NCBI RefSeq assembly: GCF_014201415.1
Contig: NZ_JACHEH010000004.1
Span: 248,001 to 312,000, forward strand
Direction: 5' to 3'
Source: Chelatococcus composti
Lineage (GTDB): Bacteria; Pseudomonadota; Alphaproteobacteria; Rhizobiales; Beijerinckiaceae
Length of the DNA stretch: 64,000 nucleotides
Part shown: positions 7,554-15,629 of the stretch, piece after piece
Layout of the letters: each line of letters starts with the position of its first letter
Position numbering within the stretch: position 1 is the stretch's first letter
The notes under the pieces: model-generated
The model's database searches: none
Told to the model about the DNA's origin: nothing
The model's input: the letters and a program-made list of their open reading frames with translations, nothing else
Made by a program: the position numbers and the translations under genes

Positions 7554-8321
7554 ATGCATTCCATCAGCCGCCGCTCGTTCCTGGTCGGCGCGCCGGCAGC
7601 GCTGGCCGCCTGCACGACGACGGCTCCGCCTCCACCCGTGCAGGGCCCTCGCATCGATCCGATGTACTTCGACATGTACGGCGAGATCACAACGGAGCCC
7701 TATTCGGTTCCGGCCGTGGATCTGACGCAGATTGATCCGATCTACCTGCGCCAGGTGGTCGCCTTCGCAGGGCCGCAGGAAGCAGGCACGATCGTCGTAG
7801 ACCCCTATCGCCACTTCCTCTATCTCGTGATGGAAGGTGGCAAGGCGCTGCGCTACGGCGTCGGCGTCGGACGCGAGGGCTTCGGCTGGAGTGGCGATGC
7901 CACCATCCGCCGCAAGGCCGTGTGGCCCACCTGGACGCCACCTGCGTCGATGATCCGCCGGCAGCCCGAGCTCGCCGAATGGGCGAGCGGGATGCCCGGT
8001 GGCATGGACAACCCGCTCGGCGCCCGCGCCCTCTATCTCTATCAGGGCGACCGCGACACGCTCTACCGCATCCATGGCACCAACGAGCCGTGGTCCATCG
8101 GCCAGTCTGTCTCGAGTGGCTGCATCCGCCTCATCAACCAGGACATCATCGACCTCTACCGGCGCGTTCCCATCGGCACGCGCGTGACGGTGCTCTCCTC
8201 CGGCAGCCCGCGGGTGGCCTCGGCGGCAGGGACCTTCCCCGGCGATGGCTTTGACCCCGACCTGCCGGTCACCGACGTTCCGGTGGTCGATGGTCAGGCA
8301 CAGATCGCCGTCTGGCGTTGA
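7554..8321 (+). CDS. L,D-transpeptidase (YkuD/ErfK family), lipoprotein or Tat-exported
   Basis: A 255-residue cell-wall enzyme that makes 3-3 crosslinks or attaches proteins to peptidoglycan. The N-terminus MHSISRRSFLVGAPAALAAC has both an SRRSFL twin-arginine-like motif and a lipobox-like LAAC. The YkuD domain occupies about residues 75-220 and contains the signature His in HGTN (about residue 174) and the nucleophile in SSGCIRL (Cys at about residue 190). A GAGGTGA ribosome site precedes the ATG. The Rhizobiales lack the usual Braun lipoprotein and often carry many such enzymes. It stands alone with its own upstream region. Confidence 0.92.
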   Translation: MHSISRRSFLVGAPAALAACTTTAPPPPVQGPRIDPMYFDMYGEITTEPYSVPAVDLTQIDPIYLRQVVAFAGPQEAGTIVVDPYRHFLYLVMEGGKALRYGVGVGREGFGWSGDATIRRKAVWPTWTPPASMIRRQPELAEWASGMPGGMDNPLGARALYLYQGDRDTLYRIHGTNEPWSIGQSVSSGCIRLINQDIIDLYRRVPIGTRVTVLSSGSPRVASAAGTFPGDGFDPDLPVTDVPVVDGQAQIAVWR

Positions 8322-8403
8322 TGCAGGCCGGGGGACATGGGATGAAGGCGGCCTGAGTGGCAGCCGCGCGGCGGCGGCCCCGCTCCCGACGCGAGGGACT
8401 GGC

Positions 8404-8863
8404 ATGAAGCCGATCCGGTTGCCGCTTTCGGGCTCGTGCCGTTGCGGGCGGGTGGAAATCCGCATCAGGAAACCGCCGCTCGCAACGAGCGCATGCCACT
8501 GCCGCGGCTGCCAGAAGATGTCGTCCTCGGCCTATTCCCTGACAGCCATCATTCCCGCCGACGGCTTCGAGATCACGAAGGGCGAGCCGGTGATCGGTGG
8601 CCTGCACGGGCCGGACCTCCACCACTATTTCTGCGGCCACTGCATGACGTGGATGTTCACCAGGCCCGAGGGCATGGACTGGTCCGTCAACGTGCGGCCG
8701 AACCTGTTCGACGACGTCAGCCGGTTTCGCCCCCTTTATCGAAACCTGTGTCTCGACAAAACTGCCGTTCGCGGAGACGGGCGCCGTCAGAAGTTTCGAG
8801 ACCTTCCCGGAACCGCACCAGTACGAAGAGTTGATGCAGGCCTATGCGCAATGGGCCGGCTGA
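8404..8863 (+). pseudogene. GFA-family (CENP-V/GFA, glutathione-dependent formaldehyde-activating-like) zinc protein, frameshifted
   Basis: The frame from ATG 8404 gives a GFA domain with the zinc cysteines GSCRCGRV, ACHCRGCQK and FCGHC. After SRFRP the frame leaves the family pattern; the expected C-terminus (PFIETCVSTKLPFAETG then EELMQAYAQWAG and stop at 8861-8863) lies in another frame. The switch is at a run of five C bases, 8730-8734; removing one C restores one continuous protein of about 152 residues. In the unshifted frame translation would run on to 9018 with junk. It is either a true frameshift mutation or an assembly/sequencing error in a homopolymer. Confidence 0.82.
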
Positions 8864-8884
8864 GCGGCCCGCCGGCCGCGCTCC

Positions 8885-9421
8885 TCATCCTTGCCGTGAC
8901 CGGCGCCGCTCCCTTCGGTGCGGGTCCGGCCTCGCCTTCGCCCCGTCCCTGCTGCGCGCCGCCTTGGGCACGCGCATCGGCCAGGTCACGATGTAGTCGA
9001 CGATGTCCTCGAGGCTGACGTCATCCTCGCTCGCCGAGAGGCGCCCCCTGACGGAGACGCCCGCCGCATGCACCGTCTCGGGATCGCCCGAGACGAGCGG
9101 ATGCCACCAGTAAAGATCGCTGCCCTCGCGCACCAGGCGGTAGGCGCAAGTGGGCGGCAGCCAGGTGAGCGTCCGCACCACATCGGGTGTCAGGCGCACG
9201 CAATCGGGCACAATGGACTGCCGCTGGGGATAGTTGCGGCACCGGCAGCTTGTCCCGTCGAGCAGCGTGCAACCCACGTCGGTGAAGAGGATTTCACCGC
9301 TGTCCTCGTCCTCCAGCTTCACGAGGCAGCAGCGGCCGCAGCCATCGCACAGGCTCTCCCATTCGCCAGGCGTCATTTCCTCCAGCGTCTTGCGACGCCA
9401 GAAGGGCGTGTCGTCCTTCAT
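8885..9421 (-). CDS. YcgN/UPF0260 family protein with CxxCxxCC metal-binding motif
   Basis: A 178-residue protein with the conserved core of the YcgN (UPF0260, YkgJ-type zinc/iron-chelating) family: [42 protein letters not shown] and [11 protein letters not shown], the cysteines probably binding a metal cluster. The biochemical role of the family is unknown. The last 25 residues ([25 protein letters not shown]) are a basic tail beyond the usual end. The gene is divergent from the penicillin-binding protein gene, and about 190 bases separate the two starts. Confidence 0.85.
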   Translation of the reverse strand: MKDDTPFWRRKTLEEMTPGEWESLCDGCGRCCLVKLEDEDSGEILFTDVGCTLLDGTSCRCRNYPQRQSIVPDCVRLTPDVVRTLTWLPPTCAYRLVREGSDLYWWHPLVSGDPETVHAAGVSVRGRLSASEDDVSLEDIVDYIVTWPMRVPKAARSRDGAKARPDPHRRERRRSRQG

Positions 9422-9612
9422 CGATGCCCGGCCAGCCTGCGGCCGCTCCTTTTTCTCTCACTACTGCGTGAACGCACCTTTTGCCTTAGCGTCCGTCGCA
9501 CAATACGATAAGCGCTGCTATCAGCAGAGTGGTGCGTCGGATCGGCGCTGCCCCTCTGCAACCGATGCGAGAGCTGATCACCGTGGCATTCTTCGGCGAG
9601 ACAACGCTTCTT

Positions 9613-11793
9613 ATGCGCATCAAGCGCGCTGCGCTCGCCATCGATTCGTGGATCGACGCCTCCCTTTACACCGCCGGCCAGCGCGCGAGCGAGGCCTGGG
9701 TCAATTTTTCCAGCGTCTTCGACCGTTTCGCCGTCCGCGGAGGCTGGCGTCTCCTCTTCGAGGGGCTCAGCGAGGCGGTCAACATCGGCACGGCAGGCTG
9801 CGTCCTCATGCTGGCGCTCGCGCTGCCGGCCTTCCGCGAGACGAGCGAGGACTGGCTGAAGCAGCAGGAGCTGGCCGTCACCTTTCTCGACCGATACGGC
9901 AACGAGATCGGCAAGCGCGGCATCCTGCACGACGACTCCCTCAAGCTCGAGGAGTTTCCCGACCATCTCATCAAGGCCGTGCTGGCCACCGAGGACCGGC
10001 GCTTCTACAGCCACTTCGGCATCGACTTCATTGGCACGCTGCGGGCGCTGTCGGCCAATGCCCGCGCCTCCGGCGTGGTGCAGGGCGGCTCCTCCATCAC
10101 CCAGCAGCTCGCCAAGAACCTCTTCCTCAGCAACGAGCGTTCCATCGAGCGCAAGATCAAGGAGGCCTTCCTCGCCCTCTGGCTGGAGACGCGCCTCACC
10201 AAGAACGAGATCCTCAAGCTCTATCTCGACCGCGCCTACATGGGCGGCGGCACCTTCGGCGTGGCGGCGGCGGCCGAGTTCTACTTCGGCAAGAACGTCA
10301 AGGACATCAGCATCGCCGAAGCGGCGATGCTGGCCGGCCTCTTCAAGGCGCCGACGCGCTTTGCCCCGCACGTCAACCTGCCGGCGGCACGCGCTCGGGC
10401 CAACGATGTTCTCGCCAACATGGTCGAGGCCGGCTTCATCTCCGAAGGCCAGATGCTGTCGGCGCGCCGCAATCCGGCAACGCCGGTGGACCGGCAGCGC
10501 GATCTCAGCCCCGACTACTATCTCGACTGGGCCTTCAGCGAGGTGCAGAAGATGGCGCGCGAGGGCCTCTTCGGCCATGAACGCGTGCTGACCGTCAAGA
10601 CACCGCTCGATCCCGCCATCCAGAAGCGCGCCGAGGAAGCGCTCGAGAACGGGCTGCGCCAGTACGGCAAGACCTACGGTGCCAAGCAGGGTGCCATCGT
10701 CGTGCTCGATCCGGACGGGGCGGTGCGCGCCATGGTCGGCGGTCGGGACTACGGCACGAGCCAGTTCAACCGCGCCACGGACGCGCTCCGCCAGCCTGGT
10801 TCGGCCTTCAAGCCCTTCGTCTACACCGCGGCGCTCGCGGCCGGCCTCTACAAGCCGAGCAGCACGGTCGTCGATGCCCCGGTCTGCATCGGCAACTGGT
10901 GCCCCAACAACTACAGCCGCTCCTACGCCGGGGCGATGTCGCTCACATCCGCCCTCGCTCGGTCGATCAACACCATTCCAGTGCGCATGTCGCTGGCGCT
11001 CGGCAAGGGCAACGCCAAGGCCGGCCGCGCCAAAATCATCGAGATGTGCCGGGCCATGGGGCTGACCACCGAGCTGAAGGACACGACCTCCCTGCCAATC
11101 GGCGCCGCCGAGGTGACGGTTCTCGACATGGCGGCGTCCTATGCCGTATTCGCCAACGGTGGCAAGCGTGCCCGGCCCTATGCCGCTCTTGAGGTGCGCA
11201 ACAACCGCGGCGAGACGATCTGGCGGCACGACACCGATGCCAAGCCCGCCGAACAGGTGGTGGCGACCTCCGTGATCGCCGACATGAACTTCATGCTCAA
11301 CAAGGTGGTGGAGGCCGGCACCGGCCGGCGCGCCCTCATCGACGGCGTGCAGGCGGGCGGCAAGACCGGGACGACCAACGCCTATCGCGATGCCTGGTTC
11401 GTCGGTTTCACGAGCCGTCTCGTCTCGGCCGTGTGGTTCGGCAACGACGACTATACCTCGACCAACCGCATGACGGGTGGCACGCTGCCAGCCATGGTCT
11501 GGCACGAGGTGATGTCCTTCGCGCACCAGGGCGTCGAGACGCCGCCACTGCCCGGTCTCGACGGTGGGGCCGCCACCGTCGCCAAGGCGGGCAACACCCA
11601 GAAGGCCGGCCCCGAGCAGGCGAGCGGCGGCAATCTCTCCCGCCGCTCCTTCGAGGTTATCGAGAGCATCGGCAACCTCCTGCGCCAGCCGGCGCGCTCC
11701 GACCGGCAGGCGGGCCTCCCCGGCGCGCGAGCTGCCGCCCGGATGGCACAGGAAGGCGTGCGGGCGGTCGGCGGCCGTATCGCCCTGCCCTGA
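9613..11793 (+). CDS. Class A penicillin-binding protein (bifunctional peptidoglycan glycosyltransferase/transpeptidase)
   Basis: A 726-residue inner-membrane enzyme that polymerises and crosslinks peptidoglycan. One membrane segment lies around residues 58-75 (TAGCVLMLALALPAF). The GT51 domain shows ATEDRRFYSHFGID (catalytic Glu near 127), QGGSSITQQLAKNL and later motifs; the transpeptidase domain shows SAFK (Ser near 397), SIN (near 451) and KTGTT (near 584). I chose ATG 9613 because the protein family normally starts close to this point (MRIKRAALAIDSWIDASL); in-frame GTG 9529 and ATG 9565 are possible. No strong ribosome site decides it. It is followed by the DUF1214/DUF1254 pair. Confidence 0.92.
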   Translation: MRIKRAALAIDSWIDASLYTAGQRASEAWVNFSSVFDRFAVRGGWRLLFEGLSEAVNIGTAGCVLMLALALPAFRETSEDWLKQQELAVTFLDRYGNEIGKRGILHDDSLKLEEFPDHLIKAVLATEDRRFYSHFGIDFIGTLRALSANARASGVVQGGSSITQQLAKNLFLSNERSIERKIKEAFLALWLETRLTKNEILKLYLDRAYMGGGTFGVAAAAEFYFGKNVKDISIAEAAMLAGLFKAPTRFAPHVNLPAARARANDVLANMVEAGFISEGQMLSARRNPATPVDRQRDLSPDYYLDWAFSEVQKMAREGLFGHERVLTVKTPLDPAIQKRAEEALENGLRQYGKTYGAKQGAIVVLDPDGAVRAMVGGRDYGTSQFNRATDALRQPGSAFKPFVYTAALAAGLYKPSSTVVDAPVCIGNWCPNNYSRSYAGAMSLTSALARSINTIPVRMSLALGKGNAKAGRAKIIEMCRAMGLTTELKDTTSLPIGAAEVTVLDMAASYAVFANGGKRARPYAALEVRNNRGETIWRHDTDAKPAEQVVATSVIADMNFMLNKVVEAGTGRRALIDGVQAGGKTGTTNAYRDAWFVGFTSRLVSAVWFGNDDYTSTNRMTGGTLPAMVWHEVMSFAHQGVETPPLPGLDGGAATVAKAGNTQKAGPEQASGGNLSRRSFEVIESIGNLLRQPARSDRQAGLPGARAAARMAQEGVRAVGGRIALP

Positions 11794-11913
11794 GACGCTG
11801 CAGTGATCGCCCGAGCCGACGCCGGAAAGGCCCCTGCGAGGCTGTTGACGAAGGGCCGCGCAAGCGGCTGGTATGCCCCTCGCTTGCCTTCCGTCCCTCA
11901 TGCGACGAGATCC

Positions 11914-12483
11914 GTGCCTGCTATCCTCTGCATTCTTGCCACCTTCGCGATTGCGGCGCTGGTCGGTGTCACCACGGTCGACTGGGCGACCTCCGGCCGC
12001 CCGCCGCTGGGCGCCCTGTCGATCGGGCCCTGGGTCACCTGGCCGGCGCTCGGCGGGCGGGACGTCGACCCCTATGCGCGTGCAATCACGGTGCGCTCGG
12101 GCGCGCTGCCGTTGGGGACCGGCGAGGGCATCGAGTTCCTCGCCTCGCGTGACGACGCAGGCCAGCCGCTGCACGTCTCCTGCAACTACACCGTCAGCGG
12201 TTCTATGCCGGCAGCTCGCGCCTGGACGCTCACGGTCTACGACCCCTCCGGCGGGACGCAGGGGGAGCGGGCCGGCCTGACCTCCGCGGAGGTACTGCGA
12301 AGACCAGACGGCGCAGTGGACATCACCCTCTCGCGCCGCGCATTGCCGGGCAACTGGCTGCCGCTGCCTCCCTCGGGCCGTTTCATCCTCGCCCTGCGGC
12401 TCTACGACTCTCCCCAGTCCGCCGATCCGGCGGCCATTGAGCCGGCCACCATGCCGCGCATCGTCCGGGGAGACTGCTCGTGA
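11914..12483 (+). CDS. DUF1214 family membrane-anchored protein
   Basis: The C-terminal part (YTVSGSMPAARAWTLTVYDPSGG, then LRRPDGAVDITLSRRALPGNWLPLPPSGRFILALRLYD) is a typical DUF1214 domain. The N-terminus has one membrane segment (VPAILCILATFAIAALVGVTTV). I prefer the GTG at 11914 directly before this segment, giving 189 residues; a GTG at 11803 would add 37 residues of atypical sequence. The gene overlaps the next by GTGA. In the Rhizobiales DUF1214 and DUF1254 proteins of this small membrane type are usually encoded together; their role is unknown, presumably in the cell envelope. Confidence 0.82.
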   Translation: MPAILCILATFAIAALVGVTTVDWATSGRPPLGALSIGPWVTWPALGGRDVDPYARAITVRSGALPLGTGEGIEFLASRDDAGQPLHVSCNYTVSGSMPAARAWTLTVYDPSGGTQGERAGLTSAEVLRRPDGAVDITLSRRALPGNWLPLPPSGRFILALRLYDSPQSADPAAIEPATMPRIVRGDCS

Positions 12484-13040
12484 CACGTGTTGCTGGATCG
12501 CTCGCAATCGTGCTCGCGGCGGGCCTCGTGCTGGGCGGCATCACGCATCTTGCCATGGTCCTCGCCATGCCGATGCTGGCCGGCAACACCGCCTTCCACC
12601 GCCATGCCGCTGCCCTCTCCCCCGGCGAGACGCGGCTGCTCGTCGCCCAGCAGGACGGGAACGACGTGCCCTTCGCCGATCCGGCCGTGGCGATGGCAGT
12701 CTGCGCTTTTGACATCACCGAAGGGCCGCTGCGCGTCGAGGCGCCGATGCCGGAGGGCTTCGGCTCGCTGTCGGTCCATGGCCGCGACGGCACTGTGCTC
12801 TATTCGGTGACCGACCGTACTGCCGTCAACGGCGTCGTCACACTCGTGGTGATGACCCGGCAGCAGCACGATGAGGCGCTGGCCGCTGGCCGCAGCGACG
12901 AGGCGAGCCAGGAGCTGCGCTTCGTCTCGCCGCGCCTGCAGGGGCTGGTGGTGGTGCGCGCCCTTGCCCCCTATCCGAGCAGCCTGCCCGAGGCGCGCGA
13001 GCGCGCCGCGGCGATGGAATGCATGTCCGCTAACGACTGA
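12480..13040 (+). CDS. DUF1254 family membrane-anchored protein
   Basis: A 186-residue protein with an N-terminal membrane segment (VAGSLAIVLAAGLVLGGITHLAMVLAMP) followed by a DUF1254 domain recognised by NDVPFADPAVAMAVCAFDITEGPLRV, GFGSLSVHGRDGTVLYSVTDR and a C-terminal RERAAAMEC. Its GTG start overlaps the DUF1214 stop (GTGA), so the two are made together. Function unknown; the pairing suggests a complex at the membrane. Confidence 0.85.
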   Translation: MTRVAGSLAIVLAAGLVLGGITHLAMVLAMPMLAGNTAFHRHAAALSPGETRLLVAQQDGNDVPFADPAVAMAVCAFDITEGPLRVEAPMPEGFGSLSVHGRDGTVLYSVTDRTAVNGVVTLVVMTRQQHDEALAAGRSDEASQELRFVSPRLQGLVVVRALAPYPSSLPEARERAAAMECMSAND

Positions 13041-13044
13041 AAGC

Positions 13045-13272
13045 TCAGGACCTGCGAACGACGCCGCATCCGGGACGGGCGGACCGCCGGCGCGCGCGGC
13101 CGCCGCTGCGGCCGGCAGGACCGGCATCGTCGCTTCCCCGGCGGCTGTAGCGCACGCCCGTGAACAGAAGGATCCTGCCGCACTCCTGCGGTGGAACCGG
13201 CGCGCGCCCGAGACGGCGCGTAATCGGAAAGAGGACGAGATTGTCTGCACCGGGGCCGGTGATGTCGCTCAT
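13045..13272 (-). CDS. Small conserved-looking protein with GRILLFTGVRYSR motif (75 aa)
   Basis: A 75-residue frame beginning MSDITGPGADNLVLFPITRR with the central segment CGRILLFTGVRYSR and a very basic tail. A strong GGAGG ribosome site lies about six bases before the ATG, which is the main reason to accept it. I recall similar short alphaproteobacterial proteins built around an ILLFTGVRY segment, but I cannot name a family or function. It ends four bases from the DUF1254 stop, convergent with it. Confidence 0.6.
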   Translation of the reverse strand: MSDITGPGADNLVLFPITRRLGRAPVPPQECGRILLFTGVRYSRRGSDDAGPAGRSGGRARRRSARPGCGVVRRS

Positions 13273-13337
13273 GTCGCCCTCCAGGCCGGTTCGAGGAAGC
13301 CCACGCCGACAGCCCCGTCATTAGGCATTTGTCAAGG

Positions 13338-13397
13338 TTAACAAATCGTTGACGCGCGCATCCGCTGCCGGACCCGCGATGGTTAACCGGGCGCTAA
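13338..13397 (+). promoter_or_regulatory. Two near-consensus CtrA-type boxes upstream of the DUF2336 gene
   Basis: TTAA-N7-TTGA lies at 13338-13352 and TTAA-N7-CTAA at 13383-13397. The CtrA consensus is TTAA-N7-TTAA, so each differs at one base. TTAA is rare in this GC-rich DNA, and the two sites sit 110 and 65 bases before the likely start codon. The assignment is by motif only. Confidence 0.4.
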
Positions 13398-13447
13398 GCA
13401 ACGGCGGCCACTATCAGTCGCCGCGTTCACGGTTTCGTTTCACCCCG

Positions 13448-14572
13448 ATGGATGAGTCCTTGCTGCGCGATTGCGATCTGTCGGGCCTGGCCAGGCTCGC
13501 CTGCACCGGCGCGGCTGAGGCACGCCCGGCGCTGCTGCGCGTCCAGACGCGGCTGTTCCTCGATGCTGCCCCCCATTCGCACGAGGACGTCGAGACCTTC
13601 GCCACCCTGGCGTGCGGCCTGATTCCGCTCGTCGATCCGGACACGAGGGCCGTCGTGGCACGGGCCCTGGCACCCCATCCGGCCGCGCCGCGAGCGGTGC
13701 TTGAAGCGCTTCTGCACAGCGGCGGCGCAGCGGCCGCCGCGGTCGTCGCGGCGATGCCCGCCCTGCCTCAGGAGTGGCGAGAGTCCGTGCTGGCATCGGG
13801 CGAGCCCTCCCTTCTCGTCGCGCTCGCGACGCGCCCCGACCTGCCGGCCGCCGTTGTCCGGGAACTCGCTGCCCGGGCGGACGACGCGGTCATGCTGGCG
13901 CTCGCGCGTAACAGCGCCCTTGCCGTGCCGGATGATGTTCTGCGCGACCTCGTGGTTCGTGCCCGGCGCAACGCCCCCCTCGCCGAGGCCCTGCTCGCGC
14001 GCTCCGACCTGCCGGCGATCGACGCGGCGGCCCTCCTGCCGCTTGCGCCGCCTGCCCGACGCAAGGAGATCCTCGCGCGGCTCGCCGGCCAGGCCCGCGT
14101 CGCGCCGCGCCGGACACGCCCCGCCGGCTCGGCCGTGGCCCGGGCCCTGCTCGATCATGCCGCACGCCGTGACAAGCTCGGCTTCGGCGTCCTCATCGCG
14201 AAGGCGATCGGGCTCGATGCCGACGTCGCCGCGCGCGTGCTGACCGACCCGTCGGGCGAGCTTCTGGCATTGTCGCTCATCATCGCGGGCCTGACCTCGG
14301 ACGAGGCGGTGCGCGTCTTTCTCACCCTCGATCCCGCCCTCGCCCGCTCGGTGGAGACGATCTTCACCCTCGCCGACCGTGTCCGCACGACGGACGCCGA
14401 GACCGCGCGCCTCGCGCTTGAAGCCTGCCTCGGCAGGCATCTCGACCGCGCGGCAGGCCGCAGTGCCAGCCACGTGCCGGCAATGGCTCCGTCAGGGACG
14501 CCGGAGCGCGGGGCGAAGGGTGCCCCGCTCTCTCCGGCGGTCGAGCAAGATACGATGCGTCGGCAGGGATGA
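13448..14572 (+). CDS. DUF2336 domain-containing protein (helical repeat)
   Basis: A protein of about 374 residues, Ala- and Leu-rich throughout, built from degenerate helical repeats (for example VVARALAPHPAAPRAVLEALL and LATRPDLPAAVVRELAARAD), as in DUF2336 proteins of alphaproteobacteria. The C-terminal half has [32 protein letters not shown]. The longer frame starts at 13349, but that leader covers an intergenic-looking stretch with GGTTAACC sequences, so I prefer ATG 13448, although no clear ribosome site is present. No enzymatic motif is visible; the family's function is not established. Confidence 0.75.
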   Translation: MDESLLRDCDLSGLARLACTGAAEARPALLRVQTRLFLDAAPHSHEDVETFATLACGLIPLVDPDTRAVVARALAPHPAAPRAVLEALLHSGGAAAAAVVAAMPALPQEWRESVLASGEPSLLVALATRPDLPAAVVRELAARADDAVMLALARNSALAVPDDVLRDLVVRARRNAPLAEALLARSDLPAIDAAALLPLAPPARRKEILARLAGQARVAPRRTRPAGSAVARALLDHAARRDKLGFGVLIAKAIGLDADVAARVLTDPSGELLALSLIIAGLTSDEAVRVFLTLDPALARSVETIFTLADRVRTTDAETARLALEACLGRHLDRAAGRSASHVPAMAPSGTPERGAKGAPLSPAVEQDTMRRQG

Positions 14573-14598
14573 CGGACCGGGCGAGGCCGGCGACCGCC

Positions 14599-14952
14599 TC
14601 AGACCTCGACGACATCAAGGAAGTGGCGGCCCTGCCGGTCCTCGACCTCGACCACCCACAGGTCGGGATCAAAGGAGATCTCGCGCTGCAACCTCTCCTC
14701 CGCAGCGAGCGCCGGGATGTCGCCCTTGAGCGGCAGCTCGACGAAGAGACGATCGGCGTCCCTGTCCTCCACCGCATATTGGGGTGCTGGCCCGAAGAGC
14801 CGCACCATGCCGTCAAGCGAATCGACCTTGATGAAGATGGCGCCGGCTTCTTCTGCGCCGCGCCGGCGCAGATAGGCGAAGGCCCCCTCGATGCGGCACC
14901 GGCGCATGTAGGCCGATACCCAGATGTCGCTGCGCAGTCGCACCCCGCTCAC
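14599..14952 (-). CDS. DUF1491 family protein
   Basis: A 117-residue protein recognised as DUF1491 by RLRSDIWVSAYMRRC near the start, the central GAIFIKVDSLDGMVRLFGPAPQ and the C-terminal ERLQREISFDPDLWVVEVEDR. The family is a small alphaproteobacterial protein of unknown function. Its GTG overlaps the stop of the peptidoglycan-binding protein (GTGA), making it the third gene of the operon led by the histidine kinase. Confidence 0.88.
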   Translation of the reverse strand: MSGVRLRSDIWVSAYMRRCRIEGAFAYLRRRGAEEAGAIFIKVDSLDGMVRLFGPAPQYAVEDRDADRLFVELPLKGDIPALAAEERLQREISFDPDLWVVEVEDRQGRHFLDVVEV

Positions 14953-15629
14953 CGGCTGGCGTTGCCGGCCGCGGCAGCGAGCAGGGAACGCATCTTTTCG
15001 GTGAGCTCCCCGGCCACCGGCAGGCCGCGGTCACGCTCGAACTGCTCGATGGCCTGGCGGGTCTGGGGCCCCCACAGACCGTCCGGCGTCACGTTGTAGC
15101 CGAGCTTGGCGAGCGCTCTCTGGGCGTCGAGAACGGCCCTGTCGCCGCCGAGGCTGCTGCGGATGAGATCGCCGATAGGGTCGGCCGGACGCGGGCGAGG
15201 CTTCACCTCCCCGCTGGCTTCCATGAGATGCTGCGTCAGGGCAGACGGGCGCGACGGCGGCAGCGGCTCCGCCTCTGTCGCCCCCGTGGCGGATGCCAGG
15301 TCGCCGCCTGCCGCGGCGGACGGCGGCGGTGCCGGACGGGCGGGAGGAGCGGCAACGACCGGCACGGGCTTCTGCCGCGCCGTGAAGAGCGGCGCGGGAT
15401 GGGGCCGCGGCTGCATGACGAGGGCGTTGACCGCAACGGTGATGGCGAAGCCGCCCGCTATCACGACGCCGAGCGTGCGCCCCGGGCGGTGCAGCAGAAG
15501 GCTCTTCAGGTAATCTGTCAGAATGTGCCGCCGGGAAGCGGCCACGATCCGCCCGCGCTGCTGCGTCCGCCCCTGGGGGCGCTCGTAGAGCACGAAGTCG
15601 TGGTCCGAACGGGCGAGGGCTTCACGCAC
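14949..15629 (-). CDS. Membrane-anchored peptidoglycan-binding domain protein
   Basis: A 226-residue protein: a cytoplasmic N-terminus of about 50 residues, one membrane segment around 52-70 (TLGVVIAGGFAITVAVNALVM), a long Pro/Ala-rich periplasmic linker, and a C-terminal peptidoglycan-binding domain (VLDAQRALAKLGYNVTPDGLWGPQTRQAIEQFERDRGLPVAGELTEKM). It starts with GTG at 15629, eight bases inside the histidine kinase gene, and overlaps DUF1491 at its end. The architecture suggests a link between the cytoplasm and the wall, possibly related to the cell-cycle kinase upstream. Confidence 0.85.
   Translation of the reverse strand: MREALARSDHDFVLYERPQGRTQQRGRIVAASRRHILTDYLKSLLLHRPGRTLGVVIAGGFAITVAVNALVMQPRPHPAPLFTARQKPVPVVAAPPARPAPPPSAAAGGDLASATGATEAEPLPPSRPSALTQHLMEASGEVKPRPRPADPIGDLIRSSLGGDRAVLDAQRALAKLGYNVTPDGLWGPQTRQAIEQFERDRGLPVAGELTEKMRSLLAAAAGNASR

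Noticed and set aside
9418-12507. A 1029-codon minus-strand open frame opposite the penicillin-binding protein and DUF1214 genes
   Set aside because: Shadow frame caused by high GC third positions; the plus strand carries complete, motif-rich proteins over the whole stretch.
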